Assembly (NCBI GenBank): GCA_001724315.1
Contig: MEEC01000089.1
Coordinates: forward strand, 1 to 9,402
Reading direction: 5' to 3'
Length of the DNA: 9,402 nt
DNA from: Lautropia sp. SCN 70-15
GTDB taxonomy: Bacteria > Pseudomonadota > Gammaproteobacteria > Burkholderiales > Burkholderiaceae_E
A model generated the notes under the pieces. It was not told the origin of the DNA. It did not search any database and worked only from the letters and a program-made list of their open reading frames with translations. The position numbers and the translations under genes are program-made. Of this stretch, positions 1 to 6,105 are shown one piece after another (the stretch's first letter is position 1; each line of letters opens with the position of its first letter).

Positions 1-381
1 GGTGAGCAGCAGCCAGAGCGCGAGCGCGCCGAACCACAGTGCCACGCCGGTGCGCAGGTCGTCGGCCAGCAGCGTGAACTCGGCGCCCACGATCGCGGTG
101 CCGGCCACCATCGTGAAGAAGCCGGGGCCCCGCAGGTGGTCGACCAGGTCCGCAAGGAATCGGCGGCTGTACCGGAGCAGCCGGAATGCGGTGAGCGCCC
201 AGAGCACCAGCCAGGCCGTCACGTCGATTGCGAACATCGGCTGCGCGATCATGGCCCAGCCTTGCCGGTGCGCGCCCAGGGCGATGATGCCGGTGGCCAT
301 GACCATTCCGAAGCTGGCGGTGGACAGATCCGCTGCGCCCTCGGCGACCCGGGCGAACAGGCCTTGCGAGCGTTTTGCCAT
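1..381 (-). CDS. TDT-family transporter (tellurite resistance/C4-dicarboxylate type), 3' end outside window
   Basis: Partial gene: the ATG at 381 on the minus strand and 127 codons are visible, and the rest lies beyond the left edge. The family consists of ten-helix inner-membrane carriers related to TehA and Mae1 that move dicarboxylates, sulfite or tellurite-linked anions. Seen here: a first helix with a MVMATGIIALG stretch (residues about 26-36), a second around residues 50-66, and the segment RGPGFFTMVAGTAIVG (about 84-99), which is the family-typical FFTxVAGT pattern between helices. A third and a fourth hydrophobic stretch follow, up to the edge. It starts 2 bases after the stop of the upstream AEC permease, so the two are almost certainly co-transcribed. 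The substrate cannot be told from this fragment. The family call is fairly secure from the FFT-VAGT region; transport of tellurite specifically is not implied. Confidence 0.7.
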   Translation of the reverse strand, partial: MAKRSQGLFARVAEGAADLSTASFGMVMATGIIALGAHRQGWAMIAQPMFAIDVTAWLVLWALTAFRLLRYSRRFLADLVDHLRGPGFFTMVAGTAIVGAEFTLLADDLRTGVALWFGALALWLLLT

Positions 382-383
382 GA

Positions 384-1337
384 TCAGCGCAAGCCCAGCA
401 ACCAGATCGTCAGGCTGATCGTGAGCACCGAGACGGCGGTGCCGGCCGCGATCGCCGCGCTGATCGCGGCGGTGGGCACGCCGTAGCGCTCGGCGATGAT
501 GAAGCTGTTGCTCGCGCCGGGCATGGCCGCGCAGAGCACGCCGATGGCGGCCACGAAGGGATCGGGCCGGAACACCAGGTACAGCGACAGGGCCACCGCC
601 ACCGGGTAGAGCACGAGCTTGGCGGCGATCAGCGCGCCGATCTCGCGGTCGATCCGCAGGCGCTGGCCGCCGAGCGCGGCGCCGATCGCGAACAGGGCGC
701 CGGGCCCGGCCGCGCCGCCCAGCAGTCGGGTGAAGTTGTCGACCACCGAAGGCAGCGACCAGCCGAAGACGGAGACCACCAGCCCGGCGGCGATGGCCAG
801 CACCAGCGGCGAGCGCGCCAGGCTCGCGAACACCGGCACCCAGGGCGAGGACCGGCTGCCGGCGCCGCGCTCCCGGCCGCGCTGCAGTTCCATCAGTACC
901 ATGGACAGGATCACGATCACCACGATGTCCAGGATGATCGTCAGCGCCACCGTGGGCAGCGCCTTGGCGCTGACCTCTGCAATCAGCGCGATGCCCAGGT
1001 AGCCGATGTTGCCGTGGGTGATGTGCAGCGACAGCGCCGCGGCATGGGCGCCGTCGGCGGGCGGTGCGCCCAGCCGGCCGCGCCGGGCCATCCGGTAGAC
1101 GAGCAGGTAGACGCCGAGCGCCGCGAGAACGTAGCCGATCGTGTAGCGCCAGTCGATCAGCTCGCCGATCGGGCGCAGCGCCACGACCCGGAACAGCATC
1201 GCCGGCAGCGCGAAGCGGAACACGAAGGCATTGATGCCCTCGACCGCCTTCTCGGGCAGCATCCGCCGGCCCGCCGCGACATAGCCGCAGAAGACCAGCG
1301 CGAACACCGGCAGGGTGACTTCGAGGACCGCGAGCAT
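384..1337 (-). CDS. AEC-family (auxin efflux carrier-like) permease
   Basis: Encodes 317 residues, the usual AEC length, with about ten hydrophobic segments and few long loops. AEC proteins are inner-membrane secondary carriers, in bacteria often for malate, malonate or other organic acids. Family-typical features visible: FALPAMLFR in helix 2 (about 42-50), HGNIGYLGIAL (about 108-118), which matches the conserved GNxGYxGxP-like region, and AAMPGASNSFIIAERYG (about 270-286), the conserved MPxxxNSxxxAExYG segment near the C-terminus. A hydrophilic loop at about 151-166 separates the two halves. The start is placed at the ATG at 1337 because the protein begins directly with helix 1 (MLAVLEVTLPVFALVF); upstream in-frame codons give only Arg/Ala-rich sequence that is antisense to the next gene. 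The Shine-Dalgarno is weak (a G-run just before the ATG). It is first of a minus-strand pair with the TDT transporter. Substrate unknown. Confidence 0.88.
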   Translation of the reverse strand: MLAVLEVTLPVFALVFCGYVAAGRRMLPEKAVEGINAFVFRFALPAMLFRVVALRPIGELIDWRYTIGYVLAALGVYLLVYRMARRGRLGAPPADGAHAAALSLHITHGNIGYLGIALIAEVSAKALPTVALTIILDIVVIVILSMVLMELQRGRERGAGSRSSPWVPVFASLARSPLVLAIAAGLVVSVFGWSLPSVVDNFTRLLGGAAGPGALFAIGAALGGQRLRIDREIGALIAAKLVLYPVAVALSLYLVFRPDPFVAAIGVLCAAMPGASNSFIIAERYGVPTAAISAAIAAGTAVSVLTISLTIWLLGLR

Positions 1338-1390
1338 GGCCCCCGAAGTGTATGCCGGTGTGGCATGATCTTCGGCCCGTTCCGTTCCGG
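1338..1390. promoter_or_regulatory. Divergent intergenic region with a short dyad
   Basis: These 53 bases separate the divergently read permease and beta-propeller genes and must hold control signals for both. A perfect 5-base inverted repeat, ATGCC-ggtgt-GGCAT, lies at 1352-1366. A CATGAT hexamer at 1364-1369 (4 of 6 matches to the -10 consensus) could serve the plus-strand gene, but no acceptable -35 box lies at the right distance. On the minus strand only weak -10-like hexamers (TACACT or CATACA, 1347-1354) are seen. The assignment as a regulatory region rests on gene layout more than on motif quality. Confidence 0.25.
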
Positions 1391-2536
1391 ATGTCTGTCC
1401 AGATGGCGCTCTCCGGTTCCCTCCGATTTCGTTCCGCCCGCAAGCGTGTCCCCGCTGCCGGGCGCCGGCGCACGCTCGCCGGTGCGCTGGCCGCCGCTTC
1501 ACTGCTGCCCGCCGCCTCGTTTCTGGCCGGCGCCTTCGGGCCGCGCGCGGCCCGGGCCAACCCGGCCGCGGCCGTCGCCGCGTCCGCGGGGCCGACGCCG
1601 GCGAGCCTTCCCTCCGCCTTGCCGCCGCCCGCCTTGCCACCCCTCTTCGTGCTGAACTCGCGCGATGCGAACGTCTCGCGGATCGACCGCAAGGCGCTGG
1701 CCGAGGTCGAGCGCATCCCGGTGGGCAAGGAGCCGCATCACCTGTACCCCACGCCGGACGGCAGGTCGCTGATCGTGGCCAACGCGGTCAGCGACGAGCT
1801 GCACTACTTCGATCCGGTCACCGGCGCGCTGCAGAAGCGCGTCCCCGGCATCCCGGATCCCTACCAGATCGGTTTCTCGCCGGACAGCCGCTGGTTCGCG
1901 GTGGCGGCGCTGCGGCTCGACCGGGTGGACCTTTATCGCCACGAGCAGGGCGGGCTGCAGCCGGCGCGGCAGATCCCCTTGCCGAAGGCGCCCAGCCACC
2001 TGTGGTTCTCGGCCGACAGCGCCACGGTCTTCGTCACGCTGCAGGAGAGCGACGAGGTTGCCGCGATCGACGTGGCGCGCGGCGAAGTCCTCTGGAAGCT
2101 GCCCACCGGCCGGCAGCCGGCCGGCATCGTGGTCACGCCGGACGACCGCCAGCTGATGGTGGGTGCGATGGGCGAGGACTACGTTCACGTCATCGACTGG
2201 CGCAGCCGGCAGACGGTGGCCCGCATCGTCACCGGCAAGGGCGCGCACAATTTCCGCGGGCTGGGCGATGGCCGTCACCTGTTCGTGTCGAACCGGGTCG
2301 ACAACACGATCTCGATCGTCGACATGCCGCAGCTGGCGGTGGTCGGCGTCATCCCGGTGCCGGGCGGCCCCGATTGCATGGACGTCACCGCCGACGGCCG
2401 CGAGCTCTGGGTGACCACCCGCTGGGCCAAGCGGGTCGCTGTGGTCGACCTGGCCCAGCGCAAGGTGGTGCGCACGATTCCGGTCGGGCGCTCGCCGCAC
2501 GGGCTGTATCTGCACGACCGGGCGCCCTTGCTCTGA
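1391..2536 (+). CDS. Exported seven-bladed YncE/YVTN-type beta-propeller protein
   Basis: 381 residues from this start. The N-terminus has an RRR cluster (25-27), a hydrophobic Ala/Leu stretch (about 28-49) and an ARA-N cleavage-like site near 54-57, so it is exported to the periplasm, possibly by Tat. A Pro/Ala-rich linker (about 58-84) precedes the propeller. Seven repeats of the kind xHLxxTPDGR follow, with an aspartate at 123, 165, 209, 251, 293, 335 and 376, almost exactly 42 residues apart; this fits seven blades. Such propellers are related to YncE and to the d1-haem domain of cytochrome cd1, but no CxxCH haem motif is present, so no redox role is implied. Biochemical function unknown. 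The start is uncertain: ATGs at 1352 and 1403 are in the same frame and none has a clear Shine-Dalgarno. The stop is 5 bases before the deacetylase gene, indicating an operon. Confidence 0.85.
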   Translation: MSVQMALSGSLRFRSARKRVPAAGRRRTLAGALAAASLLPAASFLAGAFGPRAARANPAAAVAASAGPTPASLPSALPPPALPPLFVLNSRDANVSRIDRKALAEVERIPVGKEPHHLYPTPDGRSLIVANAVSDELHYFDPVTGALQKRVPGIPDPYQIGFSPDSRWFAVAALRLDRVDLYRHEQGGLQPARQIPLPKAPSHLWFSADSATVFVTLQESDEVAAIDVARGEVLWKLPTGRQPAGIVVTPDDRQLMVGAMGEDYVHVIDWRSRQTVARIVTGKGAHNFRGLGDGRHLFVSNRVDNTISIVDMPQLAVVGVIPVPGGPDCMDVTADGRELWVTTRWAKRVAVVDLAQRKVVRTIPVGRSPHGLYLHDRAPLL

Positions 2537-2541
2537 TCCCG

Positions 2542-3426
2542 ATGGTGGCGGACTTGCGACGACGGGCCCGCTCGCGTGCGGGCAGGGCGGTGGCCGCGCT
2601 GGCGCTGGCGGGCGTGCTGGCTGCCGGCGGGCCGGCTTCCCTTGCCTGGGCGGCGAGTGGCGCGTCGGCGTCCGCCGCCGCCTGCCTCGGCACCGTCTAC
2701 CTGACCTTCGACACCGGCAACATGCGCGACGCCGAGCGGATCGCCGCCACGCTCGCGCGGCACGGCGTGCGCGCCACCTTCTTCCTGGCCAACGAGCGCA
2801 CCACGCGCGGCGACCACGCGCTGGACGACGGCTGGCGCGACTGGTGGCGGGCCCGGGCGGCCGAGGGCCACGCTTTCGGATCGCACACGATGGACCACGT
2901 GTACTTCGCCGGCATGGCCGGCGGGCAGGCGCGGGCGAAGCCGCAGTTCGGCGAGCGGGCCGGGCGAGAGCAACGCTGGGGCGCCGGCGAGGTCTGCGCC
3001 GAGATCGGCCGGGTCGATGCGCGCTTTCGCGAGCTGGCCGGGCGGCCGCTCGACGCGATCTGGCGCGCGCCGGGCGGGCGCCTGCCGGGTCCGGTCGAGC
3101 GCTTCGCGGCGGATTGCGGCTGGTCGCACGTGCCCTGGACGCCGGCGGGGTTCCTGGGCGACGAGCTGCCCTCGGAGAAGTTCCCCAACGAGCGCTTGCT
3201 CGCGCAACAGCTGAAGGCCATCGGCGACGGCGACATCCTGCTCGCGCACCTGGGCATCTGGTCGCGCAAGGAGCCCTACGCGCCGATGCTCGACCCGCTG
3301 GTGGCCGGGCTGAAGAAGAAGGGTCTGTGCTTCGCGACGATTCCGCAGCATCCGCGCTGGCGCGATGCCGGGCGCGGGAAGTCGCCGCGGCAGGCCGATG
3401 GCAATACGGCAATGAGGCAGCAATGA
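2542..3426 (+). CDS. Exported polysaccharide deacetylase (NodB fold) with altered motif 1
   Basis: 294 residues. An Arg-rich start and Ala/Leu hydrophobic stretch (about 15-37) form a signal peptide or anchor, placing the enzyme in the periplasm or at the outer face of the membrane. NodB-domain motifs (carbohydrate esterase family 4) are in order: TFDTGN at 55-60 (motif 1), HTMDH at 115-119 (metal-binding HxxxH), WRAPGGR at 174-180 (motif 3, RxPxG) and ILLAH at 232-236 (the LxH region supplying the catalytic histidine). The family removes N- or O-acetyl groups from amino-sugar polymers such as peptidoglycan, chitin oligomers or exopolysaccharide. In the common TFDDG form the second Asp is a metal ligand; here it is Thr58, which is unusual. 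The ATG at 2542 is 5 bases after the propeller stop and has no Shine-Dalgarno, so translation is probably coupled. The TGA overlaps the next ATG. Substrate unknown. Confidence 0.87.
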   Translation: MVADLRRRARSRAGRAVAALALAGVLAAGGPASLAWAASGASASAAACLGTVYLTFDTGNMRDAERIAATLARHGVRATFFLANERTTRGDHALDDGWRDWWRARAAEGHAFGSHTMDHVYFAGMAGGQARAKPQFGERAGREQRWGAGEVCAEIGRVDARFRELAGRPLDAIWRAPGGRLPGPVERFAADCGWSHVPWTPAGFLGDELPSEKFPNERLLAQQLKAIGDGDILLAHLGIWSRKEPYAPMLDPLVAGLKKKGLCFATIPQHPRWRDAGRGKSPRQADGNTAMRQQ

Positions 3427-4379
3427 TCGACACGGTGTCGGACCGGGTGATCGAGTTCGTGGCCACGCTGCAGCAGTGGCTCTTCGAGGGTTTCGTGCAG
3501 CCGCTGCTGTTCGCGGTGGGGCTGATGCGCTGGCAGGAAGACGCCTTCGACGCCACCGAGTGGTTCGTAATCGGCGTGCTCGAGGTCGCGCTGCTCGCCC
3601 TGCTGCTGGGCGGCGCGCAGCGCCTGTGGCCGGCCGAGCCGCTGACCGACCGCGGGGCGGTGCGCACCGACATCCTCTACACGCTGCTGCACCGGCTCGG
3701 TGCGGTGCCGGTGGCGATCTTCTTCCTCGTCACGCCGGTGTTCGATGCGCTGGAGGCCACGCTTCGGCTCGCCGGCTTCTCGCGGCTGAACCTGGAGTCG
3801 CTGCTGCCCTGGCTCGACGGCCGCCCGCTGATGGCCTTCCTGGCCTACCTGGTCGTGCTCGATGCGGCCGACTACCTGATCCACCGCGCCCAGCACACCT
3901 GGCGCTGGTGGTGGGCGCTGCACGCGGTGCACCACAGCCAGCGCCAGATGACCTTCTGGAGCGACAACCGCAACCACCTGCTCGACGACCTGATCCGCGA
4001 CGGCCTGCTGGCCCTGCTGGCGATCGCGATCGGCGTGGCGCCGGGCCAGTTCGTGGCCCTGGTCGTGGTGTCGCGCATGCTGCAGAGCCTGCAGCACGCC
4101 AACCTGCGCTGGCGCTTCGGCGCCGTCGGCGAGCGCCTGCTGGTGAGCCCTTCGTTCCACCGCCGCCACCACGCGATCGGCGTGGGTCACGAGGGGCGCC
4201 GGCACGGCTGCAATTTCGCGGTGCTGTTTCCGATATGGGACATTCTCGGCGGCACCGCCGACTTCCGCCCCGGCTGGGTGCCCACCGGCATCCGCGACCA
4301 GCTCGAGGGCCGGGACTACGGGCGCGGCTTCTGGTCGCAGCAGTGGCTTGCGCTGCGGCGCTGGGCCGGGAGAGCGTAA
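3423..4379 (+). CDS. Fatty acid hydroxylase / sterol desaturase family membrane protein
   Basis: 318 residues with hydrophobic segments at about 46-64, 92-108, 136-152 and 194-218. The family is made of membrane di-iron enzymes that hydroxylate or desaturate lipids using O2. All three histidine clusters are present: HRAQH (154-158, HX3H), HAVHH (167-171, HX2HH) and HRRHH (246-250, HX2HH). The C-terminal segment HGCNFAVLFPIWDILGGT (261-278) matches the conserved NFxxxFPIWDxLFGT region that follows them. The enzyme should therefore be catalytically intact. The gene starts inside the deacetylase stop (ATGA, 4-base overlap), with GAGG at 3414-3417 as Shine-Dalgarno 5 bases upstream of the ATG. 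In bacteria such proteins often modify membrane lipids, hopanoids or fatty acids; the substrate here is not determinable from sequence. Its packing with two exported envelope proteins suggests a cell-envelope role. Confidence 0.9.
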   Translation: MIDTVSDRVIEFVATLQQWLFEGFVQPLLFAVGLMRWQEDAFDATEWFVIGVLEVALLALLLGGAQRLWPAEPLTDRGAVRTDILYTLLHRLGAVPVAIFFLVTPVFDALEATLRLAGFSRLNLESLLPWLDGRPLMAFLAYLVVLDAADYLIHRAQHTWRWWWALHAVHHSQRQMTFWSDNRNHLLDDLIRDGLLALLAIAIGVAPGQFVALVVVSRMLQSLQHANLRWRFGAVGERLLVSPSFHRRHHAIGVGHEGRRHGCNFAVLFPIWDILGGTADFRPGWVPTGIRDQLEGRDYGRGFWSQQWLALRRWAGRA

Positions 4380-4415
4380 GGGTGCCGTGAGCGGACGCGC
4401 CCGCGCGCACCCGGA

Positions 4416-4444
4416 TCGAGCGCGCTCGGGCGCGCCGGTATCAT
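4416..4444 (+). promoter_or_regulatory. Candidate promoter of the EI24 gene, possibly giving a leaderless mRNA
   Basis: TATCAT at 4439-4444 matches the -10 consensus at 5 of 6 positions; TCGAGC at 4416-4421, 17 bases upstream, is a poor -35 (3 of 6). Transcription would begin about 7 bases downstream, at 4451-4452, which is the A of the annotated start codon, and no Shine-Dalgarno precedes that codon. The -35 position overlaps a perfect 12-base palindrome, CGAGCGCGCTCG (4417-4428), which could be an operator or simply part of the GC-rich spacer. Confidence 0.35.
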
Positions 4445-4451
4445 CGCCGTC

Positions 4452-5198
4452 ATGGATAGAGTGCTGAAGGCCTTCGGCCGTTCGATCGCGAGCCAGTTGC
4501 ATCCGAAGATGCTGGGGCTGCTGGTGCTGCCCTTCGTGGTGTCGCTGCTGTTCTGGATCCTGGCCGCTTGGCTGGTCTGGACGCCGCTCACCGACTGGCT
4601 CGCCGCCGCCCTGTTCGAGGGCGGCTGGCTGGGCAGCTTCTACGGCTGGGCGCAGGGCATCGGCCTGGGCGGCATCCGCGACTGGATTCCGGCGCTCATC
4701 GCGCTGCTGCTGGTGGTGCCGGCCAGCTGGGTGACCGCCATCGCGATCGTGGCGGTGTTCGCGATGCCGCTGGTCATGCGCTTCCTGGTTGCGCGCGACT
4801 ACCCGGGCGTGGCCCGGCGCGGCACCGGCTCGCCGCTGCCGGGCCTGCTCAACGTGCTGGTCGCGATCCCGCTGTTCGCGGTCGGCTACCTGCTGACGCT
4901 GCCGCTGTGGCTGATCCCGCCGCTGGCGCTGGTGGTGCCCTGGTTCTGGTGGAGCTGGCTCACCGCCCGGGTCATGCGGATGGACAGCCTGGTCGAGTAC
5001 GCCGACCCCGCGGAGCGCCGCGCGATCGAGGCGCGCTACCGCAAGGAGTACCTGCTGCTGGCAATGCTCGTCAGCGCGCTGAATCTGGTGCCGCCGCTCT
5101 TCCTGGTCACGCCGGTGCTGTCGGCGCTGGCCTTCGGCCACTACTCGCTGGCCATGCTCGCCGAGCGGCGCGCATCCTCGAACCCGGAACCCTCATGA
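4452..5198 (+). CDS. EI24-domain integral membrane protein (CysZ-like fold)
   Basis: 248 residues, dominated by hydrophobic segments at about 20-42, 78-106, 129-150, 152-170 and 199-230. Between them are short soluble stretches, notably a conserved-looking RxGxGSPLPGLLN turn (122-134) and a charged helix MDSLVEYADPAERRAIEARYRKE-type region (about 178-199). This arrangement, with a YADPAERR segment before the last hydrophobic pair, is typical of bacterial EI24-domain proteins, the family that includes the sulfate permease CysZ. Whether this one moves sulfate is unknown; many betaproteobacterial members are uncharacterised. It begins 72 bases after the hydroxylase stop, probably with its own promoter, and no Shine-Dalgarno is visible before the ATG at 4452. 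Its TGA overlaps the next ATG (ATGA), so it is translationally coupled to the CinA-like gene. Confidence 0.82.
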   Translation: MDRVLKAFGRSIASQLHPKMLGLLVLPFVVSLLFWILAAWLVWTPLTDWLAAALFEGGWLGSFYGWAQGIGLGGIRDWIPALIALLLVVPASWVTAIAIVAVFAMPLVMRFLVARDYPGVARRGTGSPLPGLLNVLVAIPLFAVGYLLTLPLWLIPPLALVVPWFWWSWLTARVMRMDSLVEYADPAERRAIEARYRKEYLLLAMLVSALNLVPPLFLVTPVLSALAFGHYSLAMLAERRASSNPEPS

Positions 5199-5974
5199 AC
5201 TTCGGACTGATCGTCATCGGCGACGAGATCCTGTCGGGCAAGCGACAGGACAAGCACTTTCCCAAGGTGGTCGAACTGCTCGCGGCGAGGGGGCTGCAGC
5301 TGTCCTGGGCCGAGTACGTCGGCGACGATCGCGAGCGCCTGGTGTCCACGCTGCGGCGCAGTTTTGATTCCGGAGACGCGGTGTTCTCCTGCGGCGGCAT
5401 CGGCGCCACGCCCGACGACCACACGCGGCAGGCGGCCGGCATCGCGCTGGGCCTGGCGCTCGAGCTGCACCCCGAGGCGGCCCGGCTGATCGCCCAGCGC
5501 ACCGCCGAGATGGCGGCCGAGGGGCGCGGCAGCGCCGACATGAGCCTGCCGGAGAACCGGCAGCGGCTGAAGATGGGCGAGTTCCCGGCCGGCGCGGGGA
5601 TCATTCCCAACCCGTACAACCGGATTCCCGGCTTCGAGATCCGCAATCACTTCTTCGTGCCAGGCTTTCCGGTCATGGCCTGGCCGATGATCGAGTGGGT
5701 GCTCGACAACCGTTTCGCCGACCTGTTCCACCGCGAGCGGCGGGCCGAGCGCTCCTTCCTGGCGTTCGAGTTGCCCGAATCCGCGGTCACGCCGCTGCTC
5801 GAGGAGATCGAGCGCGACTTCCCGGGCATCCGGGTGTTCAGCCTGCCTTCGGTGGGCGACGACGGAAGCCGCCGGCACATCGAACTGGGGGTCAAGGGGC
5901 CGGAGCACCTGGTGGCGCCGGCCTTCGAGCGGCTGGAGGCCGGCACCCGGGCGCTGGGCGCCGAGATCGGCTGA
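5195..5974 (+). CDS. CinA-like molybdopterin-binding (MoaB/Mog fold) domain protein without amidase domain
   Basis: 259 residues. The N-terminal part is a MoCF-biosynthesis/CinA-type domain: it opens with FGLIVIGDEILSGKRQDKH (3-21), the family GDEILxG motif, and has SCGGIGATPDDHT (65-77), the GGxGxTxDD motif that in related proteins contacts the pterin or nucleotide ligand. FFVPGFPVM (153-161) matches the conserved PGxPxxM turn. Full CinA proteins are about 400 residues and carry a C-terminal nicotinamide-nucleotide amidase (PncC) domain; that domain is absent. The remaining 95 or so residues resemble the small domain between the two in CinA. CinA's N-terminal domain has ADP-ribose pyrophosphatase activity in some bacteria, so pyridine nucleotide repair is possible, but this is an inference. 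It overlaps the EI24 gene by 4 bases; the Shine-Dalgarno is weak (CGGAA). Fairly sure of the fold, unsure of the reaction. Confidence 0.85.
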   Translation: MNFGLIVIGDEILSGKRQDKHFPKVVELLAARGLQLSWAEYVGDDRERLVSTLRRSFDSGDAVFSCGGIGATPDDHTRQAAGIALGLALELHPEAARLIAQRTAEMAAEGRGSADMSLPENRQRLKMGEFPAGAGIIPNPYNRIPGFEIRNHFFVPGFPVMAWPMIEWVLDNRFADLFHRERRAERSFLAFELPESAVTPLLEEIERDFPGIRVFSLPSVGDDGSRRHIELGVKGPEHLVAPAFERLEAGTRALGAEIG

Positions 5975-5986
5975 GGCGCGGCCGGC

Positions 5987-6027
5987 CGGCCGGACGGCCG
6001 GCGTAGGCGTCGCCGTCCGTCCGGCCG
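5987..6027 (+). terminator. GC-rich stem-loop after the CinA-like gene, possible terminator
   Basis: Eleven perfect base pairs, 5987-5997 with 6017-6027 (CGGCCGGACGG / CCGTCCGGCCG), enclose a 19-base loop, beginning 12 bases after the TGA at 5972-5974. No T-run follows, so it is not a textbook intrinsic terminator. A second register (5991-5998 with 6012-6019, 8 pairs) competes with it. It lies where transcription of the preceding pair should end, before the candidate regulator promoter. Confidence 0.35.
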
Positions 6028-6050
6028 AAGCGCCGCCGCCTGGCCGGGAT

Positions 6051-6081
6051 GCCGCCGACGGTTTCGCGATCTTTCGGCGGC
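6051..6081. repeat. 8-base perfect inverted repeat between CinA-like and IclR genes
   Basis: GCCGCCGA at 6051-6058 and TCGGCGGC at 6074-6081 are exact reverse complements around a 15-base spacer. The right arm shares GGCGG (6076-6080) with the candidate operator further downstream, so in a read-through RNA the two structures would exclude each other. No function is assigned. Confidence 0.4.
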
Positions 6082-6105
6082 GTTCGTCGATGGCGAACAT
6101 CCGCC
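6076..6105. promoter_or_regulatory. Candidate operator upstream of the IclR-family gene
   Basis: A two-tier inverted repeat: inner arms GTTCG (6082-6086) and CGAAC (6094-6098) around 7 bases, and outer arms GGCGG (6076-6080) and CCGCC (6101-6105), with 1 and 2 unpaired bases between tiers. It ends directly against the candidate -35 box at 6106. IclR-family proteins usually bind palindromic sites next to their own promoter, so autoregulation is a reasonable inference; the site has not been matched to a known consensus. Confidence 0.35.

Noticed and set aside
1341..1369. Sigma-70 promoter for the propeller gene at CATGAT
   Set aside because: No -35 box at an acceptable distance (CCCCGA at 17 bases), so only a regulatory region is reported.
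1338..1640. 101-residue N-terminal extension of the AEC permease
   Set aside because: Arg/Ala/Pro-rich and antisense to the propeller signal peptide region; the permease begins naturally at the ATG at 1337 with its first helix.
2002..2541. N-terminal extension of the deacetylase frame into the propeller gene
   Set aside because: Arg/Gly/Ala-rich out-of-frame reading of the propeller gene; the signal peptide begins at 2542.
2844..3422. N-terminal extension of the hydroxylase frame
   Set aside because: Shadow of the deacetylase gene; the ATG at 3423 has a GAGG site and overlaps the upstream stop as expected for coupled genes.
1499..3673. Long minus-strand open frame (724 codons) opposite the propeller and deacetylase genes
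   Set aside because: Low-complexity Arg/Ala/Pro-rich product, antisense to two genes with clear family motifs; a composition artefact.
3276..5141. Long minus-strand open frame (621 codons) opposite the hydroxylase and EI24 genes
   Set aside because: Gln/Arg/His-rich repetitive translation typical of antisense to hydrophobic coding sequence; no motif.
5980..5993. GGCC tandem run (GGCCGGCCGGCCGG) as a repeat element
   Set aside because: Short run in a GC-rich spacer, part of the stem-loop already listed; no sign of a mobile or expanded repeat.
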